NCBI GenBank assembly: GCA_021813905.1
Contig: JAKAJH010000005.1
Location: forward strand, 26,852 to 90,851
Reading direction: 5' to 3'
Length of the DNA: 64,000 bases
Source of the DNA: Bacteroidota bacterium
GTDB taxonomy: Bacteria > Bacteroidota > Ignavibacteria > UBA10030
The notes beneath the pieces are model-generated. The model searched no databases. It was not told where the DNA came from and saw only the letters and a list, made by a program, of their open reading frames with translations. Made by a program: the position numbers and the translations under genes. The stretch's first letter is position 1. Every line of letters begins with the position of its first letter. This document shows positions 33,798 to 43,555 of the stretch, piece by piece.

Positions 33798-35360
33798 ATG
33801 CTCAATCGCATCGTCGTCACCCTCGGGTGTTGGCTGTTGCTGGCCCTCCGCGCAAGCGCGCAGACGCTTGCCGTGGACGATCCCGTCCTTCGCAATATCT
33901 GGCATGAGGCGATGGATTCTTCAAGGCTCGAATTGCTCGGCCACCAGCTGCTCGATGTCATTGGTCCACGTCTCACCGGCTCGCCGCAGATGGAACAGGC
34001 GCACGAGTGGGCTGTCCGCACGTACGCGGCGTGGGGGATTGAAGCGAAGAAGGAGCCCTGGGGTCGCTGGCGCCGCTGGGAACGCGGTATTACGCATGTC
34101 GACCTGCTGGAGCCGCGCGTCCGCTCGCTCGAAGCGACCATGCTCGCCTGGAGTCCCGCGACAAAGAAGAACGGCATAACTGCAGAACTCGTCATTCTCC
34201 CCGACGTCGACGATTCACTCGCCTTCCAGCGCTGGCTTCCGTCCGTGAAGGGGAAATTCGTGCTGATCTCCATGCCCCAACCGACCGGCCGGCCGGATAA
34301 GGACTGGGAAGAGTTCGCACTGAAGGATTCATTCGACAGTCTCAAAGCGCTTCGCAGCCGGACGACCGATGCGTGGGCCGCCCGCCTCCGCAAGACCGGC
34401 TTCAAGGCCGACACGCTTCCGGACATCCTGGAGCAGGCCGGCGCGGCCGGTACACTGACGAACCGCTGGTCCTTCGGCTGGGGAGTGGACAAAGTGTTCG
34501 GCACCACCGCGCACAAGACGCCGGTGATCGACGTCAGCCTCGAAGACTACACGCTGCTCTACCGCCTGACCGAGTACGGCGACAAACCGTTGATCCGGGT
34601 GGTCACCGAATCGAAGACCGGGGACGAAGTCCCGACATTCAACACAGTGGCCACGATCCGCGGCACCGAGAAGCCGGACGAATACGTCATTCTCTCCGCG
34701 CATCTTGATTCGTGGGATGCCGGCTCCGGCGCGACAGACAACGGCACCGGAACCATCACCATGATGGAGGCGATGCGGATCCTGGAGAAGTACTATCCGC
34801 ACCCGAAACGGACGATCATCGCCGGACACTGGGAAAGTGAAGAGCAGGGCCTGAACGGTTCGCGGGCGTTCGTGATCGATCACCCGGACATCGTGGCGAA
34901 GGCGCAGGCGGTCTTCAATCAGGACAACGGCACGGGGCGCGTGATCGGCATCGGCGCGCAGGGGCTCATCCATGCCGGCGAATTCCTCGCCCGCTGGCTG
35001 ACGGAAGTCCCGTCGGAGGTCACGAAGAACATCCGTCTTGACGTGCCCGGCATGCCGATGGGCGGCGGAAGCGACAACGCCTCCTTCACTGCGGCCGGGG
35101 CGCCCGGATTCGGTCTGTTTTCGAATACATGGGATTACTTCCTCTACACCTGGCACACCAATCGCGACACGTACGACAAGCTGGTGTTCGACGATCTGAA
35201 GAACAATGCCGTGCTCGTGGCATCGCTTGCGTACCTGGCATCGGAGGATCCGCAGTTCCTGCCGCGCGATCGCCGCGTGATGCCGGTCGATCTGAAGACC
35301 GGACAGCCGCGCCCGTGGCCGGAATTGCACGAGCCTAACCGGACCGGCGCACCCCACTGA
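33798..35360 (+). CDS. M28 family zinc aminopeptidase, exported
   Basis: 520 residues from ATG 33798 with CAGGAG upstream; signal peptide about 1-22. Metal ligands of the M28 fold: His in LSAHLDSWD, Asp in GATDNGTG (bridging), Glu-Glu in HWESEEQGLNGS (general base plus ligand), Asp in FNQDNGTG, and His in YTWHTNRDTYDK. A PA-like insert lies before the catalytic part. It should trim peptides in the periplasm or outside, complementing the tricorn-like and DPP-IV peptidases in this window. Confidence 0.93.
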   Translation: MLNRIVVTLGCWLLLALRASAQTLAVDDPVLRNIWHEAMDSSRLELLGHQLLDVIGPRLTGSPQMEQAHEWAVRTYAAWGIEAKKEPWGRWRRWERGITHVDLLEPRVRSLEATMLAWSPATKKNGITAELVILPDVDDSLAFQRWLPSVKGKFVLISMPQPTGRPDKDWEEFALKDSFDSLKALRSRTTDAWAARLRKTGFKADTLPDILEQAGAAGTLTNRWSFGWGVDKVFGTTAHKTPVIDVSLEDYTLLYRLTEYGDKPLIRVVTESKTGDEVPTFNTVATIRGTEKPDEYVILSAHLDSWDAGSGATDNGTGTITMMEAMRILEKYYPHPKRTIIAGHWESEEQGLNGSRAFVIDHPDIVAKAQAVFNQDNGTGRVIGIGAQGLIHAGEFLARWLTEVPSEVTKNIRLDVPGMPMGGGSDNASFTAAGAPGFGLFSNTWDYFLYTWHTNRDTYDKLVFDDLKNNAVLVASLAYLASEDPQFLPRDRRVMPVDLKTGQPRPWPELHEPNRTGAPH

Positions 35361-35377
35361 CGTGTTCAAGGAAAAGA

Positions 35378-35411
35378 AGGGCGGATCTTCCACGGGTCCG
35401 CCCTCTTTTTG
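35378..35411 (+). terminator. Rho-independent terminator of the M28 gene
   Basis: AGGGCGGA and TCCGCCCT form an 8-bp stem with an 11-nt loop, followed by CTTTTTG. Confidence 0.85.
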
Positions 35412-35495
35412 TGCCCGAAACCGTGCATCACACGCACGCTGAAACTCTGTCCCGACGCCGCGTGTTCTTCAATGCAGACACCATTCGGGACCACG

Positions 35496-36557
35496 ATGTC
35501 AACGCAACAGCAGGCTCTTCAGCGTTCTCCTCTTCACCGCTCAGACACATCCGATCCACTGGAACACCGCAATCCGCCATCCATCTACTTTTGCGACGGC
35601 GATGACCGGAGCGAACCTCGTTCGCGTCACTCTCTTCCGCCGGAAACAAAGCTCGCGGTACGCGCACTCCACGTGCTCGACCCGCGCTGGAACTGGGTAA
35701 TCGTTCTCTATTACACGCTCTGGCTGGTCAGTGCTTGGATTGCCGTCCATTCCGGATCATTTCTCGTACGGTTGGCCATGGCGCTGACGGGGGGACTTGT
35801 GCTTTCCACGCTCTCCGTACTCGCGCATGAGGCATCCCACAATCTCTTCACGCACCGTGCTTCCGTCGACCAGTGGTTCGGATTCTTTGCCGGCCTGCCG
35901 GTGCTGTTCTCGTCCGCCGGGTACCGCGTGATGCATCCGCTGCACCACAAGTATCTGCGCTCGGAGCGCGATCCGGACGACATCGAAAACATCACGCGTA
36001 ACTCCCGTCTGCTCCGGGTCGTGTACATCTTCGTCTTCGTCGCTGCGGTCTATTTGTATCTCGTGACGGTGCCGGTCAACGGATACCGGAACGGGACCCG
36101 GGAAGAGCGCCGCGCGATCCTTCTTGAACTTGGGGGGATGGTGCTGGTCCTGGGGGCGGCATGGACGCTGCTGCCGGTGACGGTCCTGGTGGTCGGGTGG
36201 GTCCTGCCCCTGCTCGTCGCCGGACAGATCGCCAACATCCGGGGACTGGCCGAACACGGATTGACAGCCACCGGCAATGAGCTGATCAACGCGCGGACGG
36301 TGACCAGCACTCCCGTGCTCTCATTCCTGATGTGCAACATCAACTACCACCTTGAACACCATCTGTATCCCGGCGTGCCGTGGTACAATCTCCCGCGTTT
36401 GCACGAACTTCTTCAGAGAGAGGAAGAGCGGGCCGGTGCATCCGTGTATCGGGGGTACGGAGCGTTCCTGCGCGATGTGGCCCGCGTGCTCCTCCATGGC
36501 GTGACGCCGGGGCGCCGGCTGATCCCTGCGCACATCCGCGAACATGTTTGCGTCTGA
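35496..36557 (+). CDS. Membrane fatty acid desaturase / hydroxylase
   Basis: About 353 residues; the start is uncertain (ATG 35496 or 35472, both with weak ribosome sites). Three histidine boxes of the di-iron desaturase superfamily: HEASHNLF, HPLHHKYL and INYHLEHHLYP. Hydrophobic pairs precede each box. The charged N-terminus (about 50 residues) is poorly conserved. It inserts a double bond or hydroxyl into acyl chains, sphingolipids or carotenoids; the acceptor is not deducible. The next gene follows in the same reading frame. Confidence 0.85.
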   Translation: MSTQQQALQRSPLHRSDTSDPLEHRNPPSIYFCDGDDRSEPRSRHSLPPETKLAVRALHVLDPRWNWVIVLYYTLWLVSAWIAVHSGSFLVRLAMALTGGLVLSTLSVLAHEASHNLFTHRASVDQWFGFFAGLPVLFSSAGYRVMHPLHHKYLRSERDPDDIENITRNSRLLRVVYIFVFVAAVYLYLVTVPVNGYRNGTREERRAILLELGGMVLVLGAAWTLLPVTVLVVGWVLPLLVAGQIANIRGLAEHGLTATGNELINARTVTSTPVLSFLMCNINYHLEHHLYPGVPWYNLPRLHELLQREEERAGASVYRGYGAFLRDVARVLLHGVTPGRRLIPAHIREHVCV

Positions 36558-36620
36558 ATCCTGTATTCGCGATCATGCTCTCGTTCCCCTGAGGCGTTCA
36601 CCGCAACCAAGGAGCGTGTC

Positions 36621-38054
36621 ATCGATCGTCTTCCCCGAATCCTTCTTGCCTGTCTGCTGCCGCTCCTGCCGGCACTGACGGCACAACCGGTCTGCACTCA
36701 TCCGTACGATCTTGTCATCCGCAACGGCCGCGTCATCGACCCCGAGCGCCGGCTTGACAGCGTGCTCACGGTTGGCATTCGCGGAGGAACCATCACGGCA
36801 CTCACGACCGACTCGCTTCAGGCTCTGCGGACCATCGACGCCCGCGGACGTGTGGTTGCGCCGGGGTTTATCGATATCCTGTCGTATGATGCCGGCGAGA
36901 TCGGCGCATGGAACAAGATCGCCGACGGTGTCACAACCAACCTCTCCATGCACGGTGGCACGACCTCGCCCAAGGCCTGGTTCACCGACATGGCACGGCG
37001 ACGCCTTCCGCTGAACTACGGCGCGTCGTTCTTTTACATGCTTGCCCGCATGAAATTCATCGGCAACCGCTACGCGCACGCGTCGCCGGCGGTGATCGCA
37101 AACCTCACGACGATGGCGGAGACGGCGCTCAAGGAAGGGGCCCTCGGGATCTCATTCAGTCCCGAGTACGTCCCCGGCATCACGCCCGAAGAGGTACGCC
37201 CGCTCATGACGCTGGCACACCGTTACAACGTCCCGGTCTTCTTCCATGCGCGGTATTCGGATATGGAAGAGCCGGGAACGAACATCGACGCGCTGAACGA
37301 GATCATCGGCTATGCCCGCGAATCCGGAGCGGCCGTGCACATCGACCACATCAACAGCACCGGCGGCACGTTCTCAATGAAGCGCTCGCTCGCGATGATC
37401 GATTCCGCCCGTGCCCAAGGATTGGATGTCACCGCCTGCGTGTATCCGTACGATTTTTGGGGGACATATCTCAATTCCGCCCGTTTCGATCGCGGATGGC
37501 AGCAGCGGTTCCACATCACGTATCACGATCTTCAGCTCGGAGGATCGTCGGAGCGGCTGACGGAACAGAGCTTCAAGAAGTACCAGGCGCTCGGCAAGCT
37601 GGCCGTCGCATACGCGATCCCCGACGAAGACGTGCAGGATGCTCTTCGTGCGCCGTATGTCATGATCGGAAGCGACGCCTTGCTTCAGCCGGGTTACAAC
37701 AATCATCCCCGCGCTTCGGGGACTTTCTCACGAACGATTGGGGTCTACGTGCGCGAGAAGCACACGATCTCCCTGATGGATGCGCTCGCGAAGATGACGA
37801 TCCTTCCCGCACGACGGCTGGAGCAGGCGTGCGATGCAATGAAACGGAAGGGACGCCTCCAGGTCGGCGCCGATGCGGACATCGTGATCTTCGATCCGGA
37901 CCACATCCGCGACCGGTCGACTGTGGAACATCCGGAGCTGCGCTCTGCGGGGATCGACTACGTGCTGGTCGGCGGCAGGGTCGTGCTCGATCCGCACGGA
38001 TTACACAAGACAGTCCGGATGGGGAAGGCGCTCGTCGGGAACGCCCGCCGGTGA
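36621..38054 (+). CDS. Exported amidohydrolase (D-aminoacylase-like) with non-canonical start
   Basis: About 477 residues. The family N-terminus (YDLVIRNGRVIDPERRLDSV) and a signal peptide (ILLACLLPLLPALTAQP) are in frame well upstream of the first GTG at 36762, so the real start is earlier. The codon correctly spaced from AAGGAG (36609-36614) is ATC at 36621; no ATG/GTG/TTG exists in frame nearby. Active-site residues: His in VFFHARYS, His-Ile-Asp-His in AVHIDHINS, Asp in MIGSDALL. The usual HxH after FID is replaced by LSY. The family hydrolyses N-acyl-D-amino acids or cyclic amides; the activity here is uncertain. Confidence 0.8.
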   Translation: MDRLPRILLACLLPLLPALTAQPVCTHPYDLVIRNGRVIDPERRLDSVLTVGIRGGTITALTTDSLQALRTIDARGRVVAPGFIDILSYDAGEIGAWNKIADGVTTNLSMHGGTTSPKAWFTDMARRRLPLNYGASFFYMLARMKFIGNRYAHASPAVIANLTTMAETALKEGALGISFSPEYVPGITPEEVRPLMTLAHRYNVPVFFHARYSDMEEPGTNIDALNEIIGYARESGAAVHIDHINSTGGTFSMKRSLAMIDSARAQGLDVTACVYPYDFWGTYLNSARFDRGWQQRFHITYHDLQLGGSSERLTEQSFKKYQALGKLAVAYAIPDEDVQDALRAPYVMIGSDALLQPGYNNHPRASGTFSRTIGVYVREKHTISLMDALAKMTILPARRLEQACDAMKRKGRLQVGADADIVIFDPDHIRDRSTVEHPELRSAGIDYVLVGGRVVLDPHGLHKTVRMGKALVGNARR

Positions 38055-38268
38055 AGGATGCGACTGCCGACCGCGTCGGCCCTCGCTTCCGCAGCGCTTC
38101 CCGCCATGGGTGAAATTTCCGGAAAATCGGTGTTCATCGGAAGAATTTTCCGACCGGTTGACAGTCTCTGCTTCAATTCCCACATTGAATCGACATGTTT
38201 TTTCATGGCATCGCGATTGCGCCTCAGGGGATGGCAATTTCTCTTCTTTCGAATACCGGGAGGCAACA

Positions 38269-39498
38269 ATGAAACGAATACTCTTCTCTTTCCTGGCGCT
38301 GGCAGCCGGGATCGTCTTGAGCGGGTGCGAGAAGTCCTCGGGCCCGACCGACACGACCTCCGTGCCGGACCAGACGGATGGACGGATCACGATCATCAAC
38401 GATGAGACACGGTTAGCGGCACGCGTGACGGTGAGCGATGCAACCATCAGCATCGACACGACCCTGCGCAAGACCGGACGCACGGCCCGCTTCTCCATGA
38501 AGCTCACGGCAACGATCGCACCGCCGACCGTCGGCGGTCAGACCCTCCAGGCCACTTCGGTGGTGTTCGACGGTAACTACGCGTACGTCAGTTATAATAT
38601 GCAGGGCAGTTCCGCGATCGGCGCGATCGACGTCATCCAGATCAAGTCCGTCAAGAATGCGACGCTCCGCTCCGAGGCGACATTCACCGACACGGACGTC
38701 AGCTCCGTCTTCTACTCCAACAACACCATGTATCTCGCCGAGGCAACGAGCAATCCGGCCTACACCTCCCCCGCCGTCATCGAGGCGATTGCGATCAAGA
38801 GCGGCAAGCTCGACCTCACGAGCAACTTCCGCCGAATGCTGAGCAGCTATGCGGCAACATCCGTGCGTGTCGCCAGCGGGAAGGTCTATGTCACCACCGG
38901 CAACAACGGCGGACTTTACACGCTTACCCAGAACGATACGCTGACGGTCGAAGCATTCACGCCGCTCACCGATGCCCGATGGGTGGACGGCGACGCCACA
39001 CACGTCGTGGTCGCGCAGGGCGGGAATCCCGGCCAGCTGGCGGTTCTCAATCCGGCCACGGGCGCGGTCATCAGCACATTCTCCGTGTCCGGCATGACGA
39101 TCCCGGAATCCAAATCCACCGTGCGCGTGATCGGCGGGAAGGCCCTCGTCGCCGCGGGCGATGGCGGCATCCAACTGCTGGACCTCGCAAGCGGCACTGT
39201 GGTGGGCTCCATCCCGCGGACGACCGTTGCTGGTCTGGATCCATCGGTGACCGTGACGAACGCCGCAGACGCGACCGGTCCGTTCATCTACATCTCGAAC
39301 GGTGAGGCCGGAGTCTACGTGGCTGAAGCATCACAGAATCTCGAGGACATGAGCGGCACCGCACTGATCAGCCTGAACGTGCTCGGGAAACTGCAGTTCT
39401 CGAACCTCCAGTCCGTCAACCATGTTGCGTATGACGGATCCACTCTTGCCGTCGCTGCGGGCTTGGGCGGAACGAAGTTCGTCACCGTCAGTTTCTGA
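38269..39498 (+). CDS. Lipoprotein with beta-propeller-like (LVIVD-type) repeats
   Basis: 409 residues from ATG 38269 with GGGAGG upstream. Signal with lipobox VLSGC. The mature part contains repeated strands of the kind VVFDGNYAYVSYN, VRVASGKVYVTTGN, GGLYTL, VRVIGGKALVAAGDGGIQLLDLASG, FIYISNGEAGVYVAE, VAYDGSTLAVAAG, the pattern of LVIVD/WD-like propellers. Surface or periplasmic; no enzyme residues identified. Followed by a strong terminator. Confidence 0.82.
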   Translation: MKRILFSFLALAAGIVLSGCEKSSGPTDTTSVPDQTDGRITIINDETRLAARVTVSDATISIDTTLRKTGRTARFSMKLTATIAPPTVGGQTLQATSVVFDGNYAYVSYNMQGSSAIGAIDVIQIKSVKNATLRSEATFTDTDVSSVFYSNNTMYLAEATSNPAYTSPAVIEAIAIKSGKLDLTSNFRRMLSSYAATSVRVASGKVYVTTGNNGGLYTLTQNDTLTVEAFTPLTDARWVDGDATHVVVAQGGNPGQLAVLNPATGAVISTFSVSGMTIPESKSTVRVIGGKALVAAGDGGIQLLDLASGTVVGSIPRTTVAGLDPSVTVTNAADATGPFIYISNGEAGVYVAEASQNLEDMSGTALISLNVLGKLQFSNLQSVNHVAYDGSTLAVAAGLGGTKFVTVSF

Positions 39499-39517
39499 AC
39501 CTACGCGCTTTCTCATC

Positions 39518-39543
39518 AAAAGCCCTCTTCGGAGGGCTTTTTT
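39518..39543 (+). terminator. Strong Rho-independent terminator
   Basis: AAAAGCCCTC - ttcg - GAGGGCTTTTTT: a 10-bp stem with a stable TTCG tetraloop and a T-run. Confidence 0.95.
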
Positions 39544-39621
39544 GTTTCTTCCGCTCCGGAACCTCCACCGTGCCGCACGCTGTTGTGAATCAACACGGAC
39601 GACACTGAAGGAGATCACGCG

Positions 39622-40272
39622 ATGAAGATGGGAATTCTCGGCACCGGCATGGTCGGCGCCACAATCGGCACAAAACTGGTTCAGCTTGGTCATGATGTAA
39701 AGATGGGCTCGCGGTCCGCGGGAAACGAGAAGGCGACCGCGTGGGCCAAATCCGCCGGACCGAAGGCCTCGACCGGCACGTTCGGCGAAACAGCGGCATA
39801 CGGAACCATCCTCTTCAACTGCACAAAGGGAGCGGCATCGCTGGACGCCCTGCGCCTCGCCGGCGAGAACAACCTCAGCGGGAAGGTGCTCGTCGACATC
39901 TCTAATCCGCTCGATTTCTCCAAAGGCATGCCTCCCTCATTGCTGGTCTGCAACACCGATTCGCTCGCGGAGCAGATCCAGCGGGAGTTCCCCCGGACGC
40001 ACGTGGTCAAGGCGCTCAACACGGTCAACTGCGATCTGATGGTGAATCCAGCCATGGTTGGCGGCGGGAACCACGATCTGTTCATCTGCGGCAACGACGC
40101 CGAAGCGAAGAAGACCGTGACCGGCATCCTCCGCGACGGGTTCGGGTGGAAGTCGGTCATCGATCTCGGCGACATCACTGGCGCCCGCACGATCGAGATG
40201 CTCCTGCCGCTCTGGGTCCGGCTGATGGGACTGTATCAGTCGCCGAATTTCAACTTCCGGGTCGTCCGGTAA
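39622..40272 (+). CDS. NADP(H)-binding oxidoreductase, F420-dependent NADP reductase-like
   Basis: 216 residues. Rossmann motif MGILGTGMVGATIGTKLVQLGHDV at the N-terminus followed by GSRS, the NADP-phosphate clamp seen in F420:NADP oxidoreductases and their F420-independent relatives. VLVDISNPLDF and VVKALNTVNCDLMVNP are also family features. Cytosolic. F420 is not expected in this lineage, so it is probably a relative with an unknown hydride acceptor. Monocistronic. Confidence 0.85.
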   Translation: MKMGILGTGMVGATIGTKLVQLGHDVKMGSRSAGNEKATAWAKSAGPKASTGTFGETAAYGTILFNCTKGAASLDALRLAGENNLSGKVLVDISNPLDFSKGMPPSLLVCNTDSLAEQIQREFPRTHVVKALNTVNCDLMVNPAMVGGGNHDLFICGNDAEAKKTVTGILRDGFGWKSVIDLGDITGARTIEMLLPLWVRLMGLYQSPNFNFRVVR

Positions 40273-40404
40273 CCGGCAGGCGTCCGACCGCCCGCTCGTC
40301 GTTTTACCCCGCCGGATGTCGATACGCTCTTGGTTTTCCAGAGGGTCTTCCGTACGTTTGGAAAGCACCCGCGTTTCTTTCCTTTCAGATCGGAGACCCG
40401 AGTC

Positions 40405-42621
40405 ATGAGCATTCAAAAGCGGCTGACAGCTGCGGTCCTGTTCCTCTGCATCGTCGTCCCCGTTTCCGCGCAGGAGCATCAGCGCCTGAGCCTTGAAACG
40501 ATGCACGACCCCACCCTGTACGAGGCATTTTCCGTGCCCCGTGTCTGGTGGCTGGAAGACAATTCGGCGGTCATGTACGACACCCGCCTTCCGGATTCCG
40601 TCCGCACGCTCGAACGGCTTGACCCGGTCACCGGCAAGCGGACGCCCTTCGTGGACCGTGAGAAAGCCGCGGCGAGCTTCCGGGCCCTGTTCACCAACGG
40701 CAATCCGCCCCGCTTCAATCCTGTCCCCCAGGCGATCTCGTCCGACGGACGCTACGGCTTGTACCTGATCAACGGCGATATCTTTGTCCTCTCCTTCCCG
40801 ACCGCGACGTTCAAACGTCTCACCAACACGCCGGAAAAGGAAAAATCCGCGCTTTTCTCACCCGACGGAACAAAGATCGCCTTCGTACGCGGGACCGATC
40901 TCTATGTCGTCGACATCGCCTCCGGCACGGAGCAGCGCCTGACGACTGACGGCACCGAGACGCGACTGAACGGCACACTCTCATGGGTCTACTGGGAGGA
41001 GATCTTCGGCCGCCGGGACATTGGCTACTGGTGGTCGCCCGACTCGAAGGCCATCGCCTATTTGCAGTCGGATGAGTCGCAGGTCAGCGTGCAGCACTAC
41101 GTGGACATCTCCCCCTGGACGCCGACCGTCACGACGCAGCGCTATCCGAAGGTTGGCGAGAAGAATCCCGACGTGCGCGTCGGTATCGTTGAGCTCGGCT
41201 CGGCAAAGACTACATGGGCGGACATCGCCCCGTCATCGTACGAATACGTCATCCGCGTCGACTGGCTCCCGGACAACAAGAGCGTCTGCGTGCGCACGCT
41301 GAACCGCCTCCAGACCGACCTCGCATTCCGCTTCGTGGACCGCGCTACCGGCGCCTCCCGCCTGATCACCACCGATTCGGATTCGGGGTGGGTGAACATG
41401 AGCGACGACCTGTATTTCCTGAATGACGGCAAGCATTTCGTGATGTGGTCCGAGCGCGACGGATACGGTCATCTCTACCGCTTCCGCATGGACGGAACGC
41501 TGGAGAACCAGATCACCAAAGGCCCGTGGGGCACGTGCTCCGTCGGTGGAGGGGCCTATTGGACTTCGCAGGTCGTGGCCGGTATTGACGAGAAGAATGA
41601 CTGGATCTACTTTGCAGCACGCGAGAAGTCGCCGATCGAGAAGCAATTGTACCGCATTCACCTGAACGGGAACGGGATGCAGCGCCTGACGAAGGAGGAC
41701 GGGACGCATTCGATCACGATGAGTCCGAACGCCCGGTACTACTTCGACCGCTTTTCCTCCGTCACCACGCCTCCCTCACTAGCCCTGTACGCGGCCTCTG
41801 GCAAGCGCATGCAAACACTGGCCGAGCCGCGCTGGGGCGGATACAAGACCTACGACGTGCAGACGCCCGAGCTGATGTGGGTGCCGGCGCGGGATGGCTT
41901 CCAGCTTCCGGCCTCGCTCACCAAGCCGCACGATTTCGATCCGTCGAAGAAATATCCGGTGATCGTGGAAGTGTACGGCGGCCCCTCCGCGCCGACCGTG
42001 GCAAATTCCTTCTCGTACTCGGCGATCTCGGAGAATGTGCTGGCGAATGAGGGATATCTCACGTTCAAGGTGGACAACCGCGCCTCCACCGGCATCAGCA
42101 AGAAGCTTGAGAACCTGCTGCTGTACCGGGCGCTGGGCGAGGTTGAGCTGAACGACCTCGTCGATGCGGTCCGCTGGCTCAAGAAGCAGCCGTTCATCGA
42201 TTCGACCCGTTTCGGCATCACCGGATGGAGCGGCGGCGGGTCGAACACCCTGTTAGGCATGACCCGGTCGACAGAATTCAAGGCGGGCGTTGACGGGGCC
42301 GGCGTGACTGATTTTCGGTTCTACGACTCCAAGTGGGGGGAAGCAATGATGAAGACGGAGAAGGAGAATCTCAAAGGCTATGAGGAATACTCGCTGCTGC
42401 GCTACGCGAAGGACCTGCACGGAAAGCTGATGATCATTCACGGAACGCACGACGACAACGTGCACATCCAGAATTCGTGGCGATTCATCAACGAGCTGAT
42501 CAAGGCCGACAAGCTGTTCGAGCTGATGATCTATCCGATGCGCAAGCACGGCGTCGGCGATCCGGCTGGCGCGGAGCATCTGAACCACGTAATGCTCGAT
42601 TTCTGGAAACGCAATCTCTGA
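40405..42621 (+). CDS. Dipeptidyl peptidase IV family serine peptidase (S9B)
   Basis: 738 residues from ATG 40405 with GGAG 9 nt upstream; signal peptide about 1-23 (VSAQ). The N-terminal eight-bladed propeller includes the DPP-IV motif SWVYWEEIFGR (the Glu pair that binds the substrate N-terminus). The C-terminal alpha/beta-hydrolase has Ser609 (GWSGGGSNT), Asp683 (GTHDDNVH) and His715 (RKHGVG). It removes X-Pro/X-Ala dipeptides from peptides. It is followed after 35 nt by the DsbD-N protein and may be cotranscribed. Confidence 0.95.
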   Translation: MSIQKRLTAAVLFLCIVVPVSAQEHQRLSLETMHDPTLYEAFSVPRVWWLEDNSAVMYDTRLPDSVRTLERLDPVTGKRTPFVDREKAAASFRALFTNGNPPRFNPVPQAISSDGRYGLYLINGDIFVLSFPTATFKRLTNTPEKEKSALFSPDGTKIAFVRGTDLYVVDIASGTEQRLTTDGTETRLNGTLSWVYWEEIFGRRDIGYWWSPDSKAIAYLQSDESQVSVQHYVDISPWTPTVTTQRYPKVGEKNPDVRVGIVELGSAKTTWADIAPSSYEYVIRVDWLPDNKSVCVRTLNRLQTDLAFRFVDRATGASRLITTDSDSGWVNMSDDLYFLNDGKHFVMWSERDGYGHLYRFRMDGTLENQITKGPWGTCSVGGGAYWTSQVVAGIDEKNDWIYFAAREKSPIEKQLYRIHLNGNGMQRLTKEDGTHSITMSPNARYYFDRFSSVTTPPSLALYAASGKRMQTLAEPRWGGYKTYDVQTPELMWVPARDGFQLPASLTKPHDFDPSKKYPVIVEVYGGPSAPTVANSFSYSAISENVLANEGYLTFKVDNRASTGISKKLENLLLYRALGEVELNDLVDAVRWLKKQPFIDSTRFGITGWSGGGSNTLLGMTRSTEFKAGVDGAGVTDFRFYDSKWGEAMMKTEKENLKGYEEYSLLRYAKDLHGKLMIIHGTHDDNVHIQNSWRFINELIKADKLFELMIYPMRKHGVGDPAGAEHLNHVMLDFWKRNL

Positions 42622-42656
42622 TGATCCCTGAACGAGTGGAGAGAGGATAGATCCCC

Positions 42657-43469
42657 ATGAAGATCCGCGCGGTGCTGTGTCTGTTTCTGCTTGCCACGAT
42701 TGCCCCGACATTCGCCCAACACGCCAAACGCACTCCCGTGAAGCCCGTCACCGTATCCGTCCGAACGACGAAGGTAACGCACGGAAAGCCGGTCACGGTC
42801 GCGATCCGACTAGCCATTCGTACCGGCTGGCACATCTTCTGGAAGAGCGCCGGCGACGGCGGCGCACCGACGACCGTTCGCCTCACGGCACCGTCCGGAT
42901 GGAAGGTGGGCGACCTTCGGTTCCCCGTACCGGAGAAGGTTGTCGACAGCAGTCGTGTCGAGTTCCGCTACACACGCGAAGCCACGGTGCTTTGCGAGTT
43001 GATCCCGTCCGATTCGGCCAAGCTTCCGCTAACGCTCACGGTGGCGGCCGAATGGCTGGCGTGCGGAAAGGATACGCTCCCCGGAAAGGTCACGATCAAC
43101 ACCCGGGCGGGCCGATCGCTGCTCACTCCGCGTGAGCTGGATCGCGCACGAAAGCAACTTCCCGACCTCTATCCCGGACGTTACGCGCTCAACCAGATCA
43201 TTCCGGAGATCCCGATGCAGGCAGGTCCCGTGATGATAATCTTCCCGATCGACGGACGTGACGCCGGCGACGTGACAGACATTTACGTTGAGCCGATCCC
43301 GGGTTACCCCATCGTGTACGGAAAGGTTTCCGTGTTCAACGCAGTGGCGCAGATTCCCGTGATCCGCTCGTCGGCATCCGGGCTTCCTTCGGGGCTGCGC
43401 GGGATCATGATCGTGGGGGACCGGAAACATGCGCTCGAATTCAACGCCGAGCACGTCGTCCCGCAATGA
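42657..43469 (+). CDS. Stand-alone DsbD N-terminal-domain (PF11412) protein
   Basis: 270 residues; signal peptide about 1-20. WHIFWKSAGDGGAPTTVRL, VLCELIPSD and AEWLACGKDTLPG match the DsbD alpha-domain, including its WxxYWxNPGDsG-like start and the Cys-bearing strand. A second immunoglobulin-like half follows (PIDGRDAGDVTDIYVEPIPG). The membrane and thioredoxin domains of DsbD are absent and no DsbD is encoded next door, so it may receive electrons from a CcdA/DsbD partner elsewhere. It sits 35 nt after DPP-IV. Confidence 0.8.
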   Translation: MKIRAVLCLFLLATIAPTFAQHAKRTPVKPVTVSVRTTKVTHGKPVTVAIRLAIRTGWHIFWKSAGDGGAPTTVRLTAPSGWKVGDLRFPVPEKVVDSSRVEFRYTREATVLCELIPSDSAKLPLTLTVAAEWLACGKDTLPGKVTINTRAGRSLLTPRELDRARKQLPDLYPGRYALNQIIPEIPMQAGPVMIIFPIDGRDAGDVTDIYVEPIPGYPIVYGKVSVFNAVAQIPVIRSSASGLPSGLRGIMIVGDRKHALEFNAEHVVPQ

Positions 43470-43555
43470 TCGGACCCCATCGATCACTCGGCGTGTGCGA
43501 GCTTGTGAGGACTTGAGAGAGGGGTTTGAAGTGATGTGATCCGGCGAAGACCGGG

